Source: Reyranella sp.
GTDB taxonomy: Bacteria > Pseudomonadota > Alphaproteobacteria > Reyranellales > Reyranellaceae
Direction: 5' to 3'
Assembly (NCBI RefSeq): GCF_030651995.1
Contig: NZ_JAUSBN010000052.1
Span: 61,824 to 125,823 of the forward strand
Length of the DNA: 64,000 nt
Positions 9,851 through 17,980 of this stretch are shown piece after piece (within the stretch, counting starts at the first letter, position 1; each line of letters starts with the position of its first letter). Made by a program: the position numbers and the translations under genes. The notes under the pieces are model-generated. The model was not told the origin of the DNA. It made no database searches and saw nothing but the letters and a program-made list of their open reading frames with translations.

Positions 9851-11443
9851 ATGGCCAAAGCGAAAAAGACTGCCCCCAAGTCCTCCCCGAAGAAGCCGTC
9901 GCGCAAGTCGGCAAAGCCCGCCACCAGGAAGGTGGTGAAGAAGGCCGCGCCCAAGAAGGCAGCGCCGAAGAAAGCCGCACCCAGGAAGGCTGCTCCGAAG
10001 AGGGTGGCGAAGCCGGTCTCCAGGCCCGCACGGACGCCCGCGCGCAAGCCTGCGCCGAAGCCCGTCGCCCAGGCCGCCGCGAAGATCGCGCGGAACACGC
10101 ACCCCGCCGGCGCACTTGACCCCAATCTCCTGTCCGACCTGCTGAAGTGGGCGAAGGAATTCGGCGCCGATGCGGCCGACGCGCTCTACGTCAACGGCGA
10201 GTCGATCTCGGTCGCGCAGCGGCTGGGCAAGCGCGAGAAGCTCGAAAGCAGCGAGGGCCGCGACCTCGGCCTGCGCGTCTTCGTGGGCAAGCGCCAGGCC
10301 TTCGTCTCCTCCACCGACTTCGCACCCACCTCGCTGCGGGAACTGGCGAGCCGCGCCGTCGACATGGCGCGCGCCGTGCCGGAAGACCCGGTCTGCGGCC
10401 TCGCGCCGGAGGAATTGCTGGCCCGGTCGTGGCCCGACCTCGACCTCGACGACAAGACGCGCCCCACGGCCAAGAAGCTGATCGCCATGGCCTCCGAGGC
10501 CGAGGATGCAGCGCGCGCCGTCAAGGGCGTCACCAATTCCGAAGGCGCCGAGGCCGGCTGGGGCCGCACCTCGGTGATGCTGGCGGCCAGCAACGGCTTC
10601 ACGGGCGGCTATCGGCGCAGCGGCTTCTCGCTGTCCTGCTCGGTGCTGGGTGGCGAAGGCACCGGCATGGAACGCGACTATGAGTGGACCAGCGCGGTCC
10701 ATCTGGAAGACCTGATGCCGGCCTCAAAGGTCGGCCGCAACGCCGGCAAGTTCGTGGTGCGCCGCCTCAACCCGCGCAAGGCGCAGAGCGCGCGCGTGCC
10801 GGTGATCTACGACCGCCGCGTCTCGGGCGGCCTGATCGGCCATCTCGCCGGCGCCATCAACGGACGCGCCGTGGCGCGCGGCACCTCGTTCCTGAAAGAC
10901 AAGATGGGCGAGCGCGTCTTCGCCGAAGGCATCCGCATCCTCGACAACCCGCTGCGCAAGCGCGGGCTGGGCAGCCGCCCCTTCGACGCCGAGGGCCTGG
11001 CGACCTCGCGCCGCGCAGTCATCGACGACGGCGTGCTGACCACCTGGCTGCTCGACCTCGCGGCGGCGCGACAGCTCAACTTGAAGCCGACCGGCCACGC
11101 CTCGCGCGGCGTCTCCGGTCCGCCCTCGCCCACGACCTCGAATTTCTATCTCGAGAAGGGCAAGCTTTCGGTGAAGGAGCTGATCGGCGACATCAAGAGC
11201 GGCCTCTACATCACCGACATGATCGGCTTCGGCGTCAACGGCGTGACCGGCGATTACAGCCGCGGCGCCTCCGGCTTCTGGATCGAGAACGGAGAGCTCG
11301 CCTGGCCGGTGAGCGGCATCACCGTCGCGGGCAACCTGAAGGACATGTTCCTCAACATGACGGCCGCCAACGATCTCGAATTCAAGAGCTCGACCAACGC
11401 CCCAACCCTGAGAATTGAAGGGCTGACCGTCGCCGGCTCGTGA
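9851..11443 (+). CDS. pmbA: TldE/PmbA family metallopeptidase-like protein with Lys/Ala/Pro-rich N-terminal tail
   Basis: A 530-residue protein. Residues from about 85 form a full PmbA/TldE domain (family length about 450): ADALYVNGESISVAQRLG, then ESSEGRDLGLRVFVG, GHASRGVSGPPSPTTSNFYL near residue 420, and GFGVNGVTGDYSRGASGFW. PmbA/TldE pairs with TldD in a cytoplasmic protease that matures peptides and acts on antitoxins in E. coli. No tldD is in this window. The first 80 residues are an unusual tail of repeated KKAAP units with many Lys, Arg, Ala and Pro, like histone H1 or bacterial AlgP/HU tails. The tail may bind nucleic acid or polyanions (inference). The ATG at 9851 is the only good start. 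Confidence 0.9.
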   Translation: MAKAKKTAPKSSPKKPSRKSAKPATRKVVKKAAPKKAAPKKAAPRKAAPKRVAKPVSRPARTPARKPAPKPVAQAAAKIARNTHPAGALDPNLLSDLLKWAKEFGADAADALYVNGESISVAQRLGKREKLESSEGRDLGLRVFVGKRQAFVSSTDFAPTSLRELASRAVDMARAVPEDPVCGLAPEELLARSWPDLDLDDKTRPTAKKLIAMASEAEDAARAVKGVTNSEGAEAGWGRTSVMLAASNGFTGGYRRSGFSLSCSVLGGEGTGMERDYEWTSAVHLEDLMPASKVGRNAGKFVVRRLNPRKAQSARVPVIYDRRVSGGLIGHLAGAINGRAVARGTSFLKDKMGERVFAEGIRILDNPLRKRGLGSRPFDAEGLATSRRAVIDDGVLTTWLLDLAAARQLNLKPTGHASRGVSGPPSPTTSNFYLEKGKLSVKELIGDIKSGLYITDMIGFGVNGVTGDYSRGASGFWIENGELAWPVSGITVAGNLKDMFLNMTAANDLEFKSSTNAPTLRIEGLTVAGS

Positions 11444-11456
11444 TAAACTGGCGGGC

Positions 11457-12677
11457 ATGACCTTCATGCCCAATGCACGAATTCTCGCCGCAACGACGGC
11501 CCTGATCTGCAGCCCCGCCTTCCTCGGGGCTGCGCCCGCGTACGCCCAGGATGGCGGATTCCGCGACTGCCTGGCCGGCATCAAGGCCGATGCGCTGAAG
11601 CAGGGCGTGCCGGCATCGGTCATCGATCGCACCTTCCAGGGGCTGACGCCCGACCAGAAGGTCGTCGATCTCGACAACCGCCAGCCCGAATTCTCGCTGA
11701 CCTATGCGAAGTACGTCGGCGGCACCGTGTCGCTCGATCGAATCCAGAAGGGCCAGCAGAAGATGGCGCAGCATCGCGCCCTGCTCGACCAGTTGCAGGC
11801 CGAGTACGGCATCCCGCCGCAATACCTCATGGCCTTCTGGGGCATCGAGACGAATTACGGAACGTTCATGGGCGACTTCCGCGTCGTGCGCTCCGTCGCG
11901 ACGCTCGCCTGCATGACCAAGCGCAAGGAGTTCTTCAGCAACGAGACGGTCCAGGCGCTGCGCATCCTCAACAGCAACCACATGACCAGCGACCAGATGC
12001 GGGGCTCGTGGGCCGGCGCCATGGGCAACATGCAGTTCATGCCCTCGACCTTCACCCGATGGGCGGTCGATCGCGACGGCAACGGCAGGATCGACATCTG
12101 GAACAGCCTGCCCGACGCCTTCGCCTCCGCGTCCAACTACCTGCGCGGCGTCGGCTTCAAGCCCGGCCTGCCGTCCAGCGAAGAGGTGATGCTGCCGGCG
12201 GGCTTCCCGCTGGAACAGGCCGACACGACGGTCGAGAAGCCAGTGAAGGCCTGGGCCGCGATGGGCGTCAAGAAGATGAGCGGCGGCGCATTGCCCGCCG
12301 TGGACGATACCGCCTCGATCCTGCTGCCCGCCGGCTTCCGCGGCCCGGCCTTCATCATCTATCCGAATTTCAAGGCGGTGATGAACTGGAACCGCTCGAC
12401 GCTGTACGCGCTGTCGGTCGGCATCCTCGCCCGCCAGATCGCCGGCGGCCCGCCGGTGCAGCAGCAGGCCCCCGCCGACGATGCGCCGATCTCGCGCAAC
12501 ACCGTCATCGACATGCAGATGCGCCTGGCGCGGCTCGGCCTGTACAAGGACGAAGCCGACGGGCTGTTGGGCCCCAAGACACGCTCCGCCCTGCGCCTCT
12601 TCCAGCAGCAACAGGCCCTGCCGGCCGACGGTCATCCGACCCAGGAATCGGTGCGCCGCCTGCAGGCGGTGCGGTAA
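11457..12677 (+). CDS. MltB-type lytic murein transglycosylase with peptidoglycan-binding domain
   Basis: A 406-residue secreted protein. A signal peptide (ILAATTALICSPAFLGAAPAYAQ) is followed by an SLT/MltB (GH103) domain, with the catalytic Glu in AFWGIETNYGTFMGD (about residue 128) and the AGAMGNMQFMPSTFTRWAVDRDGNG stretch, broken here only for reading. Residues about 345-405 form a PG_binding_1 domain (RLARLGLYKDEADGLLGPKT). It cleaves peptidoglycan glycan strands with formation of 1,6-anhydro-muropeptides. It starts 13 bp after pmbA, so co-transcription is likely. Confidence 0.9.
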   Translation: MTFMPNARILAATTALICSPAFLGAAPAYAQDGGFRDCLAGIKADALKQGVPASVIDRTFQGLTPDQKVVDLDNRQPEFSLTYAKYVGGTVSLDRIQKGQQKMAQHRALLDQLQAEYGIPPQYLMAFWGIETNYGTFMGDFRVVRSVATLACMTKRKEFFSNETVQALRILNSNHMTSDQMRGSWAGAMGNMQFMPSTFTRWAVDRDGNGRIDIWNSLPDAFASASNYLRGVGFKPGLPSSEEVMLPAGFPLEQADTTVEKPVKAWAAMGVKKMSGGALPAVDDTASILLPAGFRGPAFIIYPNFKAVMNWNRSTLYALSVGILARQIAGGPPVQQQAPADDAPISRNTVIDMQMRLARLGLYKDEADGLLGPKTRSALRLFQQQQALPADGHPTQESVRRLQAVR

Positions 12678-12689
12678 AGACGCGTCCCC

Positions 12690-13403
12690 GTGACCGCCTT
12701 CATCGGCATCGGCAGCCGGGGAGGCCTGCGCAGCTTCGGCGGCACTCAGTTCGCCCAGGTCAACCGATGGTGCACGACCTGGTTCAAGCGAGACCTGATC
12801 CATTTCTCGCAGGCGCTGACCATGCGCTTCAACGGCGCAAACATGGTCCTCCGGTTGATCTCGGAGGACCGGCTGCTGGTCCGCATGCAGATCTTCCAGG
12901 CGGGCACCAGGATCGCCAGCATCGCATTCCGCATCGACCCGCAGCAGCAGCGGGCGTTTCTGAGTTGGACGGTGTTGACGCCGGCGACGCAGCGCACCGG
13001 CGCCTTCAAGCATATCCTGCAGAACCTTCTGCTCGTGCTGCGCGACTGCGGCATCACGCGGATCAGCCTCGTCGCCAGCCTGAGCCATGGCGGCTATGTC
13101 TGGGCCATCTATGGCTTCGTGCCCGAAACCGCTGGCCAATGGGCGCGTTTGGCGGGGGTGCTTCGACGGAAGCTGCTCGCCATAGCGTCCGAGCTGAAGC
13201 CCGCGGAACTCGACGCCGTCCAGAAGCTGGTTGCCTCGCCGGATCGGCTGGCGCTGCGGGCCCTCGCGGGCAGCGCCATCCCCGTCCGCGACACGACACT
13301 CGGCAAGCACCTGTTGATGGGAACCGAATGGAAAGGAGAACTCGACTTTTCCGACGGCCCATCGGTGCTTATATACCTGAAGCGAATAGGGGTGGTTCCA
13401 TGA
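12690..13403 (+). CDS. hypothetical protein, possibly GNAT-like
   Basis: A 237-residue protein starting at GTG (12690) with a weak ribosome site; ATG at 12822 is an alternative. The central part (TWTVLTPATQRTGAFKHIL-like, about residues 92-110) weakly resembles the acetyl-CoA loop of GNAT acetyltransferases, followed by a helix-strand pattern (ITRISLVASLSHGGYVWAIY) in which GNATs carry the neighbouring-motif Tyr. This is only a fold-level guess. Its stop overlaps the next start (ATGA at 13400-13403), so the two genes are translationally coupled. Confidence 0.65.
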   Translation: MTAFIGIGSRGGLRSFGGTQFAQVNRWCTTWFKRDLIHFSQALTMRFNGANMVLRLISEDRLLVRMQIFQAGTRIASIAFRIDPQQQRAFLSWTVLTPATQRTGAFKHILQNLLLVLRDCGITRISLVASLSHGGYVWAIYGFVPETAGQWARLAGVLRRKLLAIASELKPAELDAVQKLVASPDRLALRALAGSAIPVRDTTLGKHLLMGTEWKGELDFSDGPSVLIYLKRIGVVP

Positions 13404-13684
13404 CGAAGAAGTCTGCTCCCACTGTTGGCGACTTTGTGACGGCAGCTTACGTCGCCCCTAAACGCGCCCGGGCGACGGAGATCGCGCCTGCCGACCGCAG
13501 CAGACCCAAGTCTCCTCGGGCAAGACGTCCGATCAAGTTCATTCCCATGGAAGAGCTGATGCTCTCCGATCTCGAGGCAAACTCGAACTTCGTGAGCCTG
13601 CCGACAGAAGAGATCGAGCGGATTGCCCAGATCTTCGGCCTGTCATCCGAGGATGTCGCCGCCCTTTACGCCCCCCGGATATAG
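13400..13684 (+). CDS. hypothetical protein coupled to the GNAT-like gene
   Basis: A 94-residue protein that I do not recognise. Residues 1-50 are basic and Pro/Ala-rich (KRARATEIAPADRSRPKSP). Residues 50-94 are acidic and probably helical (IPMEELMLSDLEANSNF, then TEEIERIAQIFGLSSEDVAALYA, which looks like a short helix-turn-helix or UBA-like hairpin). The ATG overlaps the stop of the preceding gene by 4 bp. Together they look like a two-gene module. It was not visible as a separate start because the frame is open far upstream. Confidence 0.65.
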   Translation: MTKKSAPTVGDFVTAAYVAPKRARATEIAPADRSRPKSPRARRPIKFIPMEELMLSDLEANSNFVSLPTEEIERIAQIFGLSSEDVAALYAPRI

Positions 13685-13697
13685 GCGGGCCCGGAGC

Positions 13698-14633
13698 CTA
13701 TTGCGGCCGCAGCAGGCGCACGGCCGCGGTCGAGAGGCCGATCGATACGGGCAACGTAAGGGCATCGTCGCCATCGATCTGGACCGGCTGGCGTCGCCGT
13801 TCGCCGGCATCGTTCAGGACGGAGATCCTGACCTCGCCCCCGGCAACGACGCGGTAGCCAGGCGTCCGCGGCAGCGCGCCCAGCACGAGGGCCGCGCCGA
13901 AGCGCAGCGCGTGCATCCAGCCCCAGCGCTCGAACAGGCAGACATGCAGCAGCGGTGCGTCGAGCGAGGCTTCCGGCGCCACGACATAGGGGCCGGCATA
14001 GTGACGGGCGTGCGTCACGATCACCGACGCGGCCTCGTAGTCCACGCCGTCGATCTCCACGCCATAGCGCACCGGCCGGTAGCGCCTTGCCTCGACCAGC
14101 GAGCGCCAGACATAGGCGATCTTGCCCCAGCGGCGCTTCAGGCCTGAGCTCACGCCCGCCACCACCTTGGCGTCGAAGCCGGCGCCGGCCATCAGGGAGA
14201 AGCAGCGCGGACGCCCGGCTCCACTGGCCTGGCCCGGACGCATCAGCACTTCGCGTCCGGCAGTGATCGCCTCGGCGAGCGCCGCGGCCGTCAAACCCAG
14301 CCCCAGCTCGTGCGCCAGCACGTTGGCGGTCCCCAGCGGCACGAGAGCGAGCGGCGGTGCCGTGGCGGCGCGGGCAGCGAGGCCGTTCACCACCTCGTTG
14401 ATCGTGCCGTCACCGCCGGCAACCGCAATCACGCCGTAGCGTCCGGCATCGCACTCTTCGGCATGGCGGCGGGCATCGCCCGCCGCCGCCGTCTCCACGA
14501 GATCGACCGTCCAGCCCTGGGCGCGCACACCGCGCACGACGGCATCGACCAGGCCACGCCGTCGCCGGCCGGCCGTCGGATTGAAAATGAGGAGAACCGA
14601 TTTCGCCGGTCCGGCGGTCGAGGCGAATGTCAT
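13698..14633 (-). CDS. diacylglycerol/lipid kinase family protein (YegS/BmrU type)
   Basis: A 311-residue kinase-family protein with the DAGK catalytic core: LLIFNPTAGRRRRG near the N-terminus and the nucleotide-binding AVAGGDGTINEVVNGL (about residue 72), followed by PLGTANVLAHELGL. Members phosphorylate diacylglycerol, ceramide or other lipids at the inner membrane. I start at ATG 14633 (MTFAST), because the extra 25 residues to 14708 would reach into the divergent phosphoesterase promoter. No clear Shine-Dalgarno is seen. It is divergent from an LpxH-like phosphoesterase and a GT4 glycosyltransferase, which together suggest envelope-lipid work. Confidence 0.85.
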   Translation of the reverse strand: MTFASTAGPAKSVLLIFNPTAGRRRRGLVDAVVRGVRAQGWTVDLVETAAAGDARRHAEECDAGRYGVIAVAGGDGTINEVVNGLAARAATAPPLALVPLGTANVLAHELGLGLTAAALAEAITAGREVLMRPGQASGAGRPRCFSLMAGAGFDAKVVAGVSSGLKRRWGKIAYVWRSLVEARRYRPVRYGVEIDGVDYEAASVIVTHARHYAGPYVVAPEASLDAPLLHVCLFERWGWMHALRFGAALVLGALPRTPGYRVVAGGEVRISVLNDAGERRRQPVQIDGDDALTLPVSIGLSTAAVRLLRPQ

Positions 14634-14757
14634 CGAACAGTCACAACCGATACACCTCCACGCAACGGCTCCCATACACAATCCCATGCGTACCCTGCAA
14701 TCGTGCACAACATATTTTGTGTCGGTCGACCATTATCCACATGACCGTGCCTTTCCC

Positions 14758-15570
14758 ATGACACTTCACGACCGCAACAAGCCGGCCCGCCACAGGGCGA
14801 TCTTCCTGTCCGACATCCATCTCGGCACGCGCGGCTGCCAGGCCGAGTTGCTGCTCGACTTCCTGAGGCGCAACGAGAGCGAGCATCTCTATCTGGTGGG
14901 CGACATCGTCGACGGCTGGCGGCTGAAGCGGTGGTGGTACTGGCCCCAGGCTCACAACGACGTCGTGCAGAAGATCATGCGCAAGGCCCGCAAGGGCACC
15001 AACGTCGTCTACATCCCCGGCAACCACGACGAGGCGGCGCGGCAGTACTGCCAGCTTACCTTCGGCGACGTGCGAGTCGAGGACGAGGTCATCCACGAAA
15101 CACCGGACGGCAAGAAGCTGCTGGTGATTCACGGTGACCAGTTCGACGGCATCGTGCGCTATGCCCGCTGGCTCGCCATCCTCGGCGACTGGGCCTATGC
15201 CGCGGCGCTGCGCCTCAACACCACCTTCAACTGGGGCCGCCGCAAGCTCGGCCTGCCCTACTGGTCGCTCTCGGCCTACCTGAAGCACCGGGTCAAGAAC
15301 GCCGTGCAGTTCATCAACGACTACGAGAATGCGGTGGCCAGCGAGGCCCGCCAGCGCGGCGTCGATGGCGTCGTGTGCGGCCACATCCATCATGCCGAGA
15401 TGCGCATGATCGACGGCGTCCTCTACTGCAACGACGGCGACTGGGTCGAAAGCTGCACGGCGCTCGTCGAGGATTTCGACGGCCGCCTGCGCATCATCCA
15501 CTGGGCGGACGAGGTGGCCCGTCGCACGTCACGGCTTCCCTTGTCTCACGTTCAACTGGCGGCGGAGTAG
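14758..15570 (+). CDS. LpxH-like metallophosphoesterase (UDP-2,3-diacylglucosamine diphosphatase-like)
   Basis: A 270-residue calcineurin-like phosphoesterase. All five metal motifs are visible: FLSDIHLGT (about residue 18), VGDIVDGW, PGNHDE, IHGDQFD and GHIHHAE. This set, with the FLRRN and RWWYWPQ regions, is typical of the proteobacterial LpxH-like branch often paired with a GT4 glycosyltransferase, as here. LpxH hydrolyses UDP-2,3-diacylglucosamine to lipid X. Whether this paralogue does so, or acts on another phospholipid, is open. The ATG at 14758 is chosen because residues upstream lack homology-like character. The stop is 3 bp before the next gene. Confidence 0.85.
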   Translation: MTLHDRNKPARHRAIFLSDIHLGTRGCQAELLLDFLRRNESEHLYLVGDIVDGWRLKRWWYWPQAHNDVVQKIMRKARKGTNVVYIPGNHDEAARQYCQLTFGDVRVEDEVIHETPDGKKLLVIHGDQFDGIVRYARWLAILGDWAYAAALRLNTTFNWGRRKLGLPYWSLSAYLKHRVKNAVQFINDYENAVASEARQRGVDGVVCGHIHHAEMRMIDGVLYCNDGDWVESCTALVEDFDGRLRIIHWADEVARRTSRLPLSHVQLAAE

Positions 15571-15573
15571 CCC

Positions 15574-16626
15574 TTGCGCATTGCCATCGTTACCGACGCC
15601 TGGCGGCCCCAGATCAACGGTGTCGTCCGCACGCTCGAGACGGTCGCGCGCCTCCTTCGCGCCGAAGGCCACGAGGTCGAGGTTTTCGGTCCCGACCGGT
15701 TCCGTACCCTGCCCTGCCCGACCTATCCCGAGATCAGGCTGTCGCTGTTCCCGTCCTCGCGGCTCAGCCACATGCTGAACCTGTTCGCGCCCGATGCCAT
15801 CCATCTCGTCACCGAGGGTCCGCTCGGCTGGGCGGCCCGTGGCTTCTGCCGGCGCCGCGGCATTCCCTTCACCACCGCCTACCACACGCGCTTCCCCGAA
15901 TATGTCCGAGCCCGCATCCGGGTGCCGCTCTCATGGAGCTACGCCTTGGTGCGCCGCTTCCACGCTCCGTCGGCCGCAGTGCTGGTCGTGTCTCCGGCGA
16001 TCCGCGACGAACTCAGCGAGCGCGGCTTCAGGAATCTCGTGCCGTGGTCGCGCGGCGTCGACATCGCCGCGTTCAAGCCCCAGCCGCGCGAGCAGTTCAA
16101 GGAACCGCGACCGATCTGGCTCTATACAGGGCGCGTCGCCATCGAGAAGAACATCAAGGCCTTCCTCGACCTCGACCTCCCCGGCACCAAGTGGGTCGTG
16201 GGTGGTGGTCCACAACTGAAGTCGCTGCAGCGCCGCTACACCAACGCGCACTTCTTCGGCTCGGTCGACCCCGGCGAGCTCTCGTATCGCTATGCACAGG
16301 CAGACTGCTTCGTCTTCCCGAGCGTCACCGACACGTTCGGTCTGGTGATGGTCGAGGCACTCGCGTCCGGCGTGCCGGTTGCGGGATATCCCGTGCCCGG
16401 ACCGCTCGACGTCGTGACCGATCCGAAAGTTGGAGCCCTCGACGACGACCTTCGCAAGGCCTGCCTCGCCGCGGTGTCGCGTGATCCCGAGGATTGCCGT
16501 CGGCATGCGGAAACCTTCACCTGGGAACGCTGTGCGCGGCAGTTCGTGGAGGCGCTGCAGGTCATTCCGCGCAGCCACTGGCAGCCGCTTCGCAATCGCG
16601 TTCTGCCTGACGCCGCCGCGCCCTGA
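15574..16626 (+). CDS. glycosyltransferase family 4 protein
   Basis: A 350-residue GT-B glycosyltransferase. The N-terminus MRIAIVTDAWRPQINGVVRT is the usual nucleotide-sugar GT4 opening. The C-terminal domain has YTGRVAIEKNIKAFLDLDLP, then FVFPSVTDTFGLVMVEALASG with the E-x7-E donor-site motif. The start is TTG at 15574, seven bases after GGCGGAG. Close relatives add hexoses to diacylglycerol or phosphatidylinositol-type lipids, which fits the coupled phosphoesterase and the divergent lipid kinase. A glycolipid product is an inference. Confidence 0.88.
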   Translation: MRIAIVTDAWRPQINGVVRTLETVARLLRAEGHEVEVFGPDRFRTLPCPTYPEIRLSLFPSSRLSHMLNLFAPDAIHLVTEGPLGWAARGFCRRRGIPFTTAYHTRFPEYVRARIRVPLSWSYALVRRFHAPSAAVLVVSPAIRDELSERGFRNLVPWSRGVDIAAFKPQPREQFKEPRPIWLYTGRVAIEKNIKAFLDLDLPGTKWVVGGGPQLKSLQRRYTNAHFFGSVDPGELSYRYAQADCFVFPSVTDTFGLVMVEALASGVPVAGYPVPGPLDVVTDPKVGALDDDLRKACLAAVSRDPEDCRRHAETFTWERCARQFVEALQVIPRSHWQPLRNRVLPDAAAP

Positions 16627-16714
16627 GCGACGGTCCGGCCTCTCTCATTGTGGGTTGCGGCCCACCCCGGATGGAGAGTAGATGCGGCGTCCGTATTCCT
16701 GAAGGCAGACCGGC

Positions 16715-16975
16715 ATGGCTATCCAGTACTTCGCCAAGGTGACCGCATCCGACCACGAGGTGCTGCAGCGCACCGTGAAGCACTATCCGCTCAGCTCCTA
16801 TGCCGACTGGCATCTGAAGGAGATGAGTCGCATGTCCGATTGGCGGAGCCGTCGTCACACCATCAAGATGGTGCCGGTGACGCCGCAGGAGTTCGAGGAC
16901 TACTGCAAGAAGAGGGGTGTCCCCAGCGACATCATCACCTTCAAGGCTTTCGTCTGCGAGAAGGGTGGCGGCTGA
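16715..16975 (+). CDS. hypothetical protein
   Basis: An 86-residue soluble protein (MAIQYFAKVTASDHEVLQRT at its start) that I do not recognise. It is rich in His, Lys and aromatic residues and has a plausible mixed alpha/beta pattern. GAAGG lies nine bases before the ATG. No neighbour gives a clue to its function. The spacer after it (16976-17123) shows nothing else. Confidence 0.6.
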   Translation: MAIQYFAKVTASDHEVLQRTVKHYPLSSYADWHLKEMSRMSDWRSRRHTIKMVPVTPQEFEDYCKKRGVPSDIITFKAFVCEKGGG

Positions 16976-17123
16976 TCCTATTGCGCCCATCCGAAAGAGA
17001 GCGGGCCGAGCGACATCAACCACTTCTACGACGGCCCATCCCGGAGAGCAGGGTCAGGAATCGTCGAACTTCCCAAGGGGTGAAAGCGACGATCGCCATG
17101 TGCGGATTCCGTCGTTCACCGCC

Positions 17124-17855
17124 TCACCCGCCTGCGGGTTCACCGGCCTTGATCCACGCCTGATAGAGCTTCTTCGTCTCGTCGTTCGGCGGATAGGTGC
17201 CGGCGATCGGATGGCCCTGCCCCACCCGGATCGCGACGAACTTCTCCAGCCGCTCCTGCTCGAATGAATCGCGGGCGACCTCATCGGCGAGATGCCGGGG
17301 CACGACGATGGCGCCGTCCTCGTCGGCCACGATGACGTCGCCGGGATAGACAGGGACGCCGCAGATCCCCAGCGGCACCTGCACCTCGACGGGCCGCAGG
17401 TTGGCCATGCTGGGCGGCGCGGCGGCGGCCGAGCAGTAGACGGGGAAGTCGAACTTGCCGATCACCGGCGAATCGCGCATCGCCCCGTCGCTCAGCACAC
17501 CCGCGAGGCCGCGCACCTTGAGGCGCAGCGCCAGGATGTCGCCCAGGGTGCCGGAGCGCGTATTGCCCTCGGTGCCGATCACCAGCACCGAGCCCGCGGG
17601 CGATTCCTCGATCGCGGTGCGCTGCGCGTTCGGCGGATCGCTGGGACTGGGCGCCTTGTCGATGTCCTCGCGGCTCGGAATGTAGCGCAGCGTGTAGGCC
17701 GGTCCCACGATCCGCGCCGCCACCGGATTGAGCGGCTTCACCCCGTTCACCGCGACATTGCGGAAGCCCCGCTTCAGCATCTGCATCGAGACGGTCGCCG
17801 TGCTCGCATACAGGAAGTTCCGGATCGTCTCGGCCGACAACGGTTCGCTGGTCAT
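17124..17855 (-). CDS. RraA family protein (HMG/CHA aldolase-like)
   Basis: A 243-residue protein of the RraA/demethylmenaquinone methyltransferase-like fold. The core SVLVIGTEGNTRSGTLGDIL and RGLAGVLSDGAMRDSP (the Asp-x20-Arg-Asp metal/substrate motif region) and PGDVIVADEDGAIVVPRHLA are family hallmarks. Longer members such as this act as class II pyruvate aldolases on 4-hydroxy-4-methyl-2-oxoglutarate, or as oxaloacetate decarboxylases. Short members bind RNase E. The length and context favour an enzyme over RraA proper. It is a single gene, with a REP-like palindrome just upstream of its start. Confidence 0.85.
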   Translation of the reverse strand: MTSEPLSAETIRNFLYASTATVSMQMLKRGFRNVAVNGVKPLNPVAARIVGPAYTLRYIPSREDIDKAPSPSDPPNAQRTAIEESPAGSVLVIGTEGNTRSGTLGDILALRLKVRGLAGVLSDGAMRDSPVIGKFDFPVYCSAAAAPPSMANLRPVEVQVPLGICGVPVYPGDVIVADEDGAIVVPRHLADEVARDSFEQERLEKFVAIRVGQGHPIAGTYPPNDETKKLYQAWIKAGEPAGG

Positions 17856-17881
17856 TGGCGCTATCTCCTCGCAACACCATT

Positions 17882-17956
17882 ATTGTCATCCCGAGGCGAA
17901 GCCGAGGGACCTTTGCTTTGACCTTAAGGGTCCCTCGCTACGCTCGGGATGACAAT
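17882..17956. repeat. REP-like palindrome (GTCATCC family, copy 1)
   Basis: The arms ATTGTCATCCCGAG...GAGGGACC and GGTCCCTCGC...CTCGGGATGACAAT are inverted around a short spacer, with a changed core in one arm. It lies between the divergently oriented end of xseA (stop 17981) and the start of the RraA gene. The same arm type occurs at 37183-37280. Confidence 0.75.
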
Positions 17957-17980
17957 TTTCATTTCATCAAGGCTCGTGCG

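Noticed and set aside
11382-13310. A 642-codon open frame on the minus strand
   Set aside because: It lies opposite the MltB-type and GNAT-like genes and has no recognisable domain.
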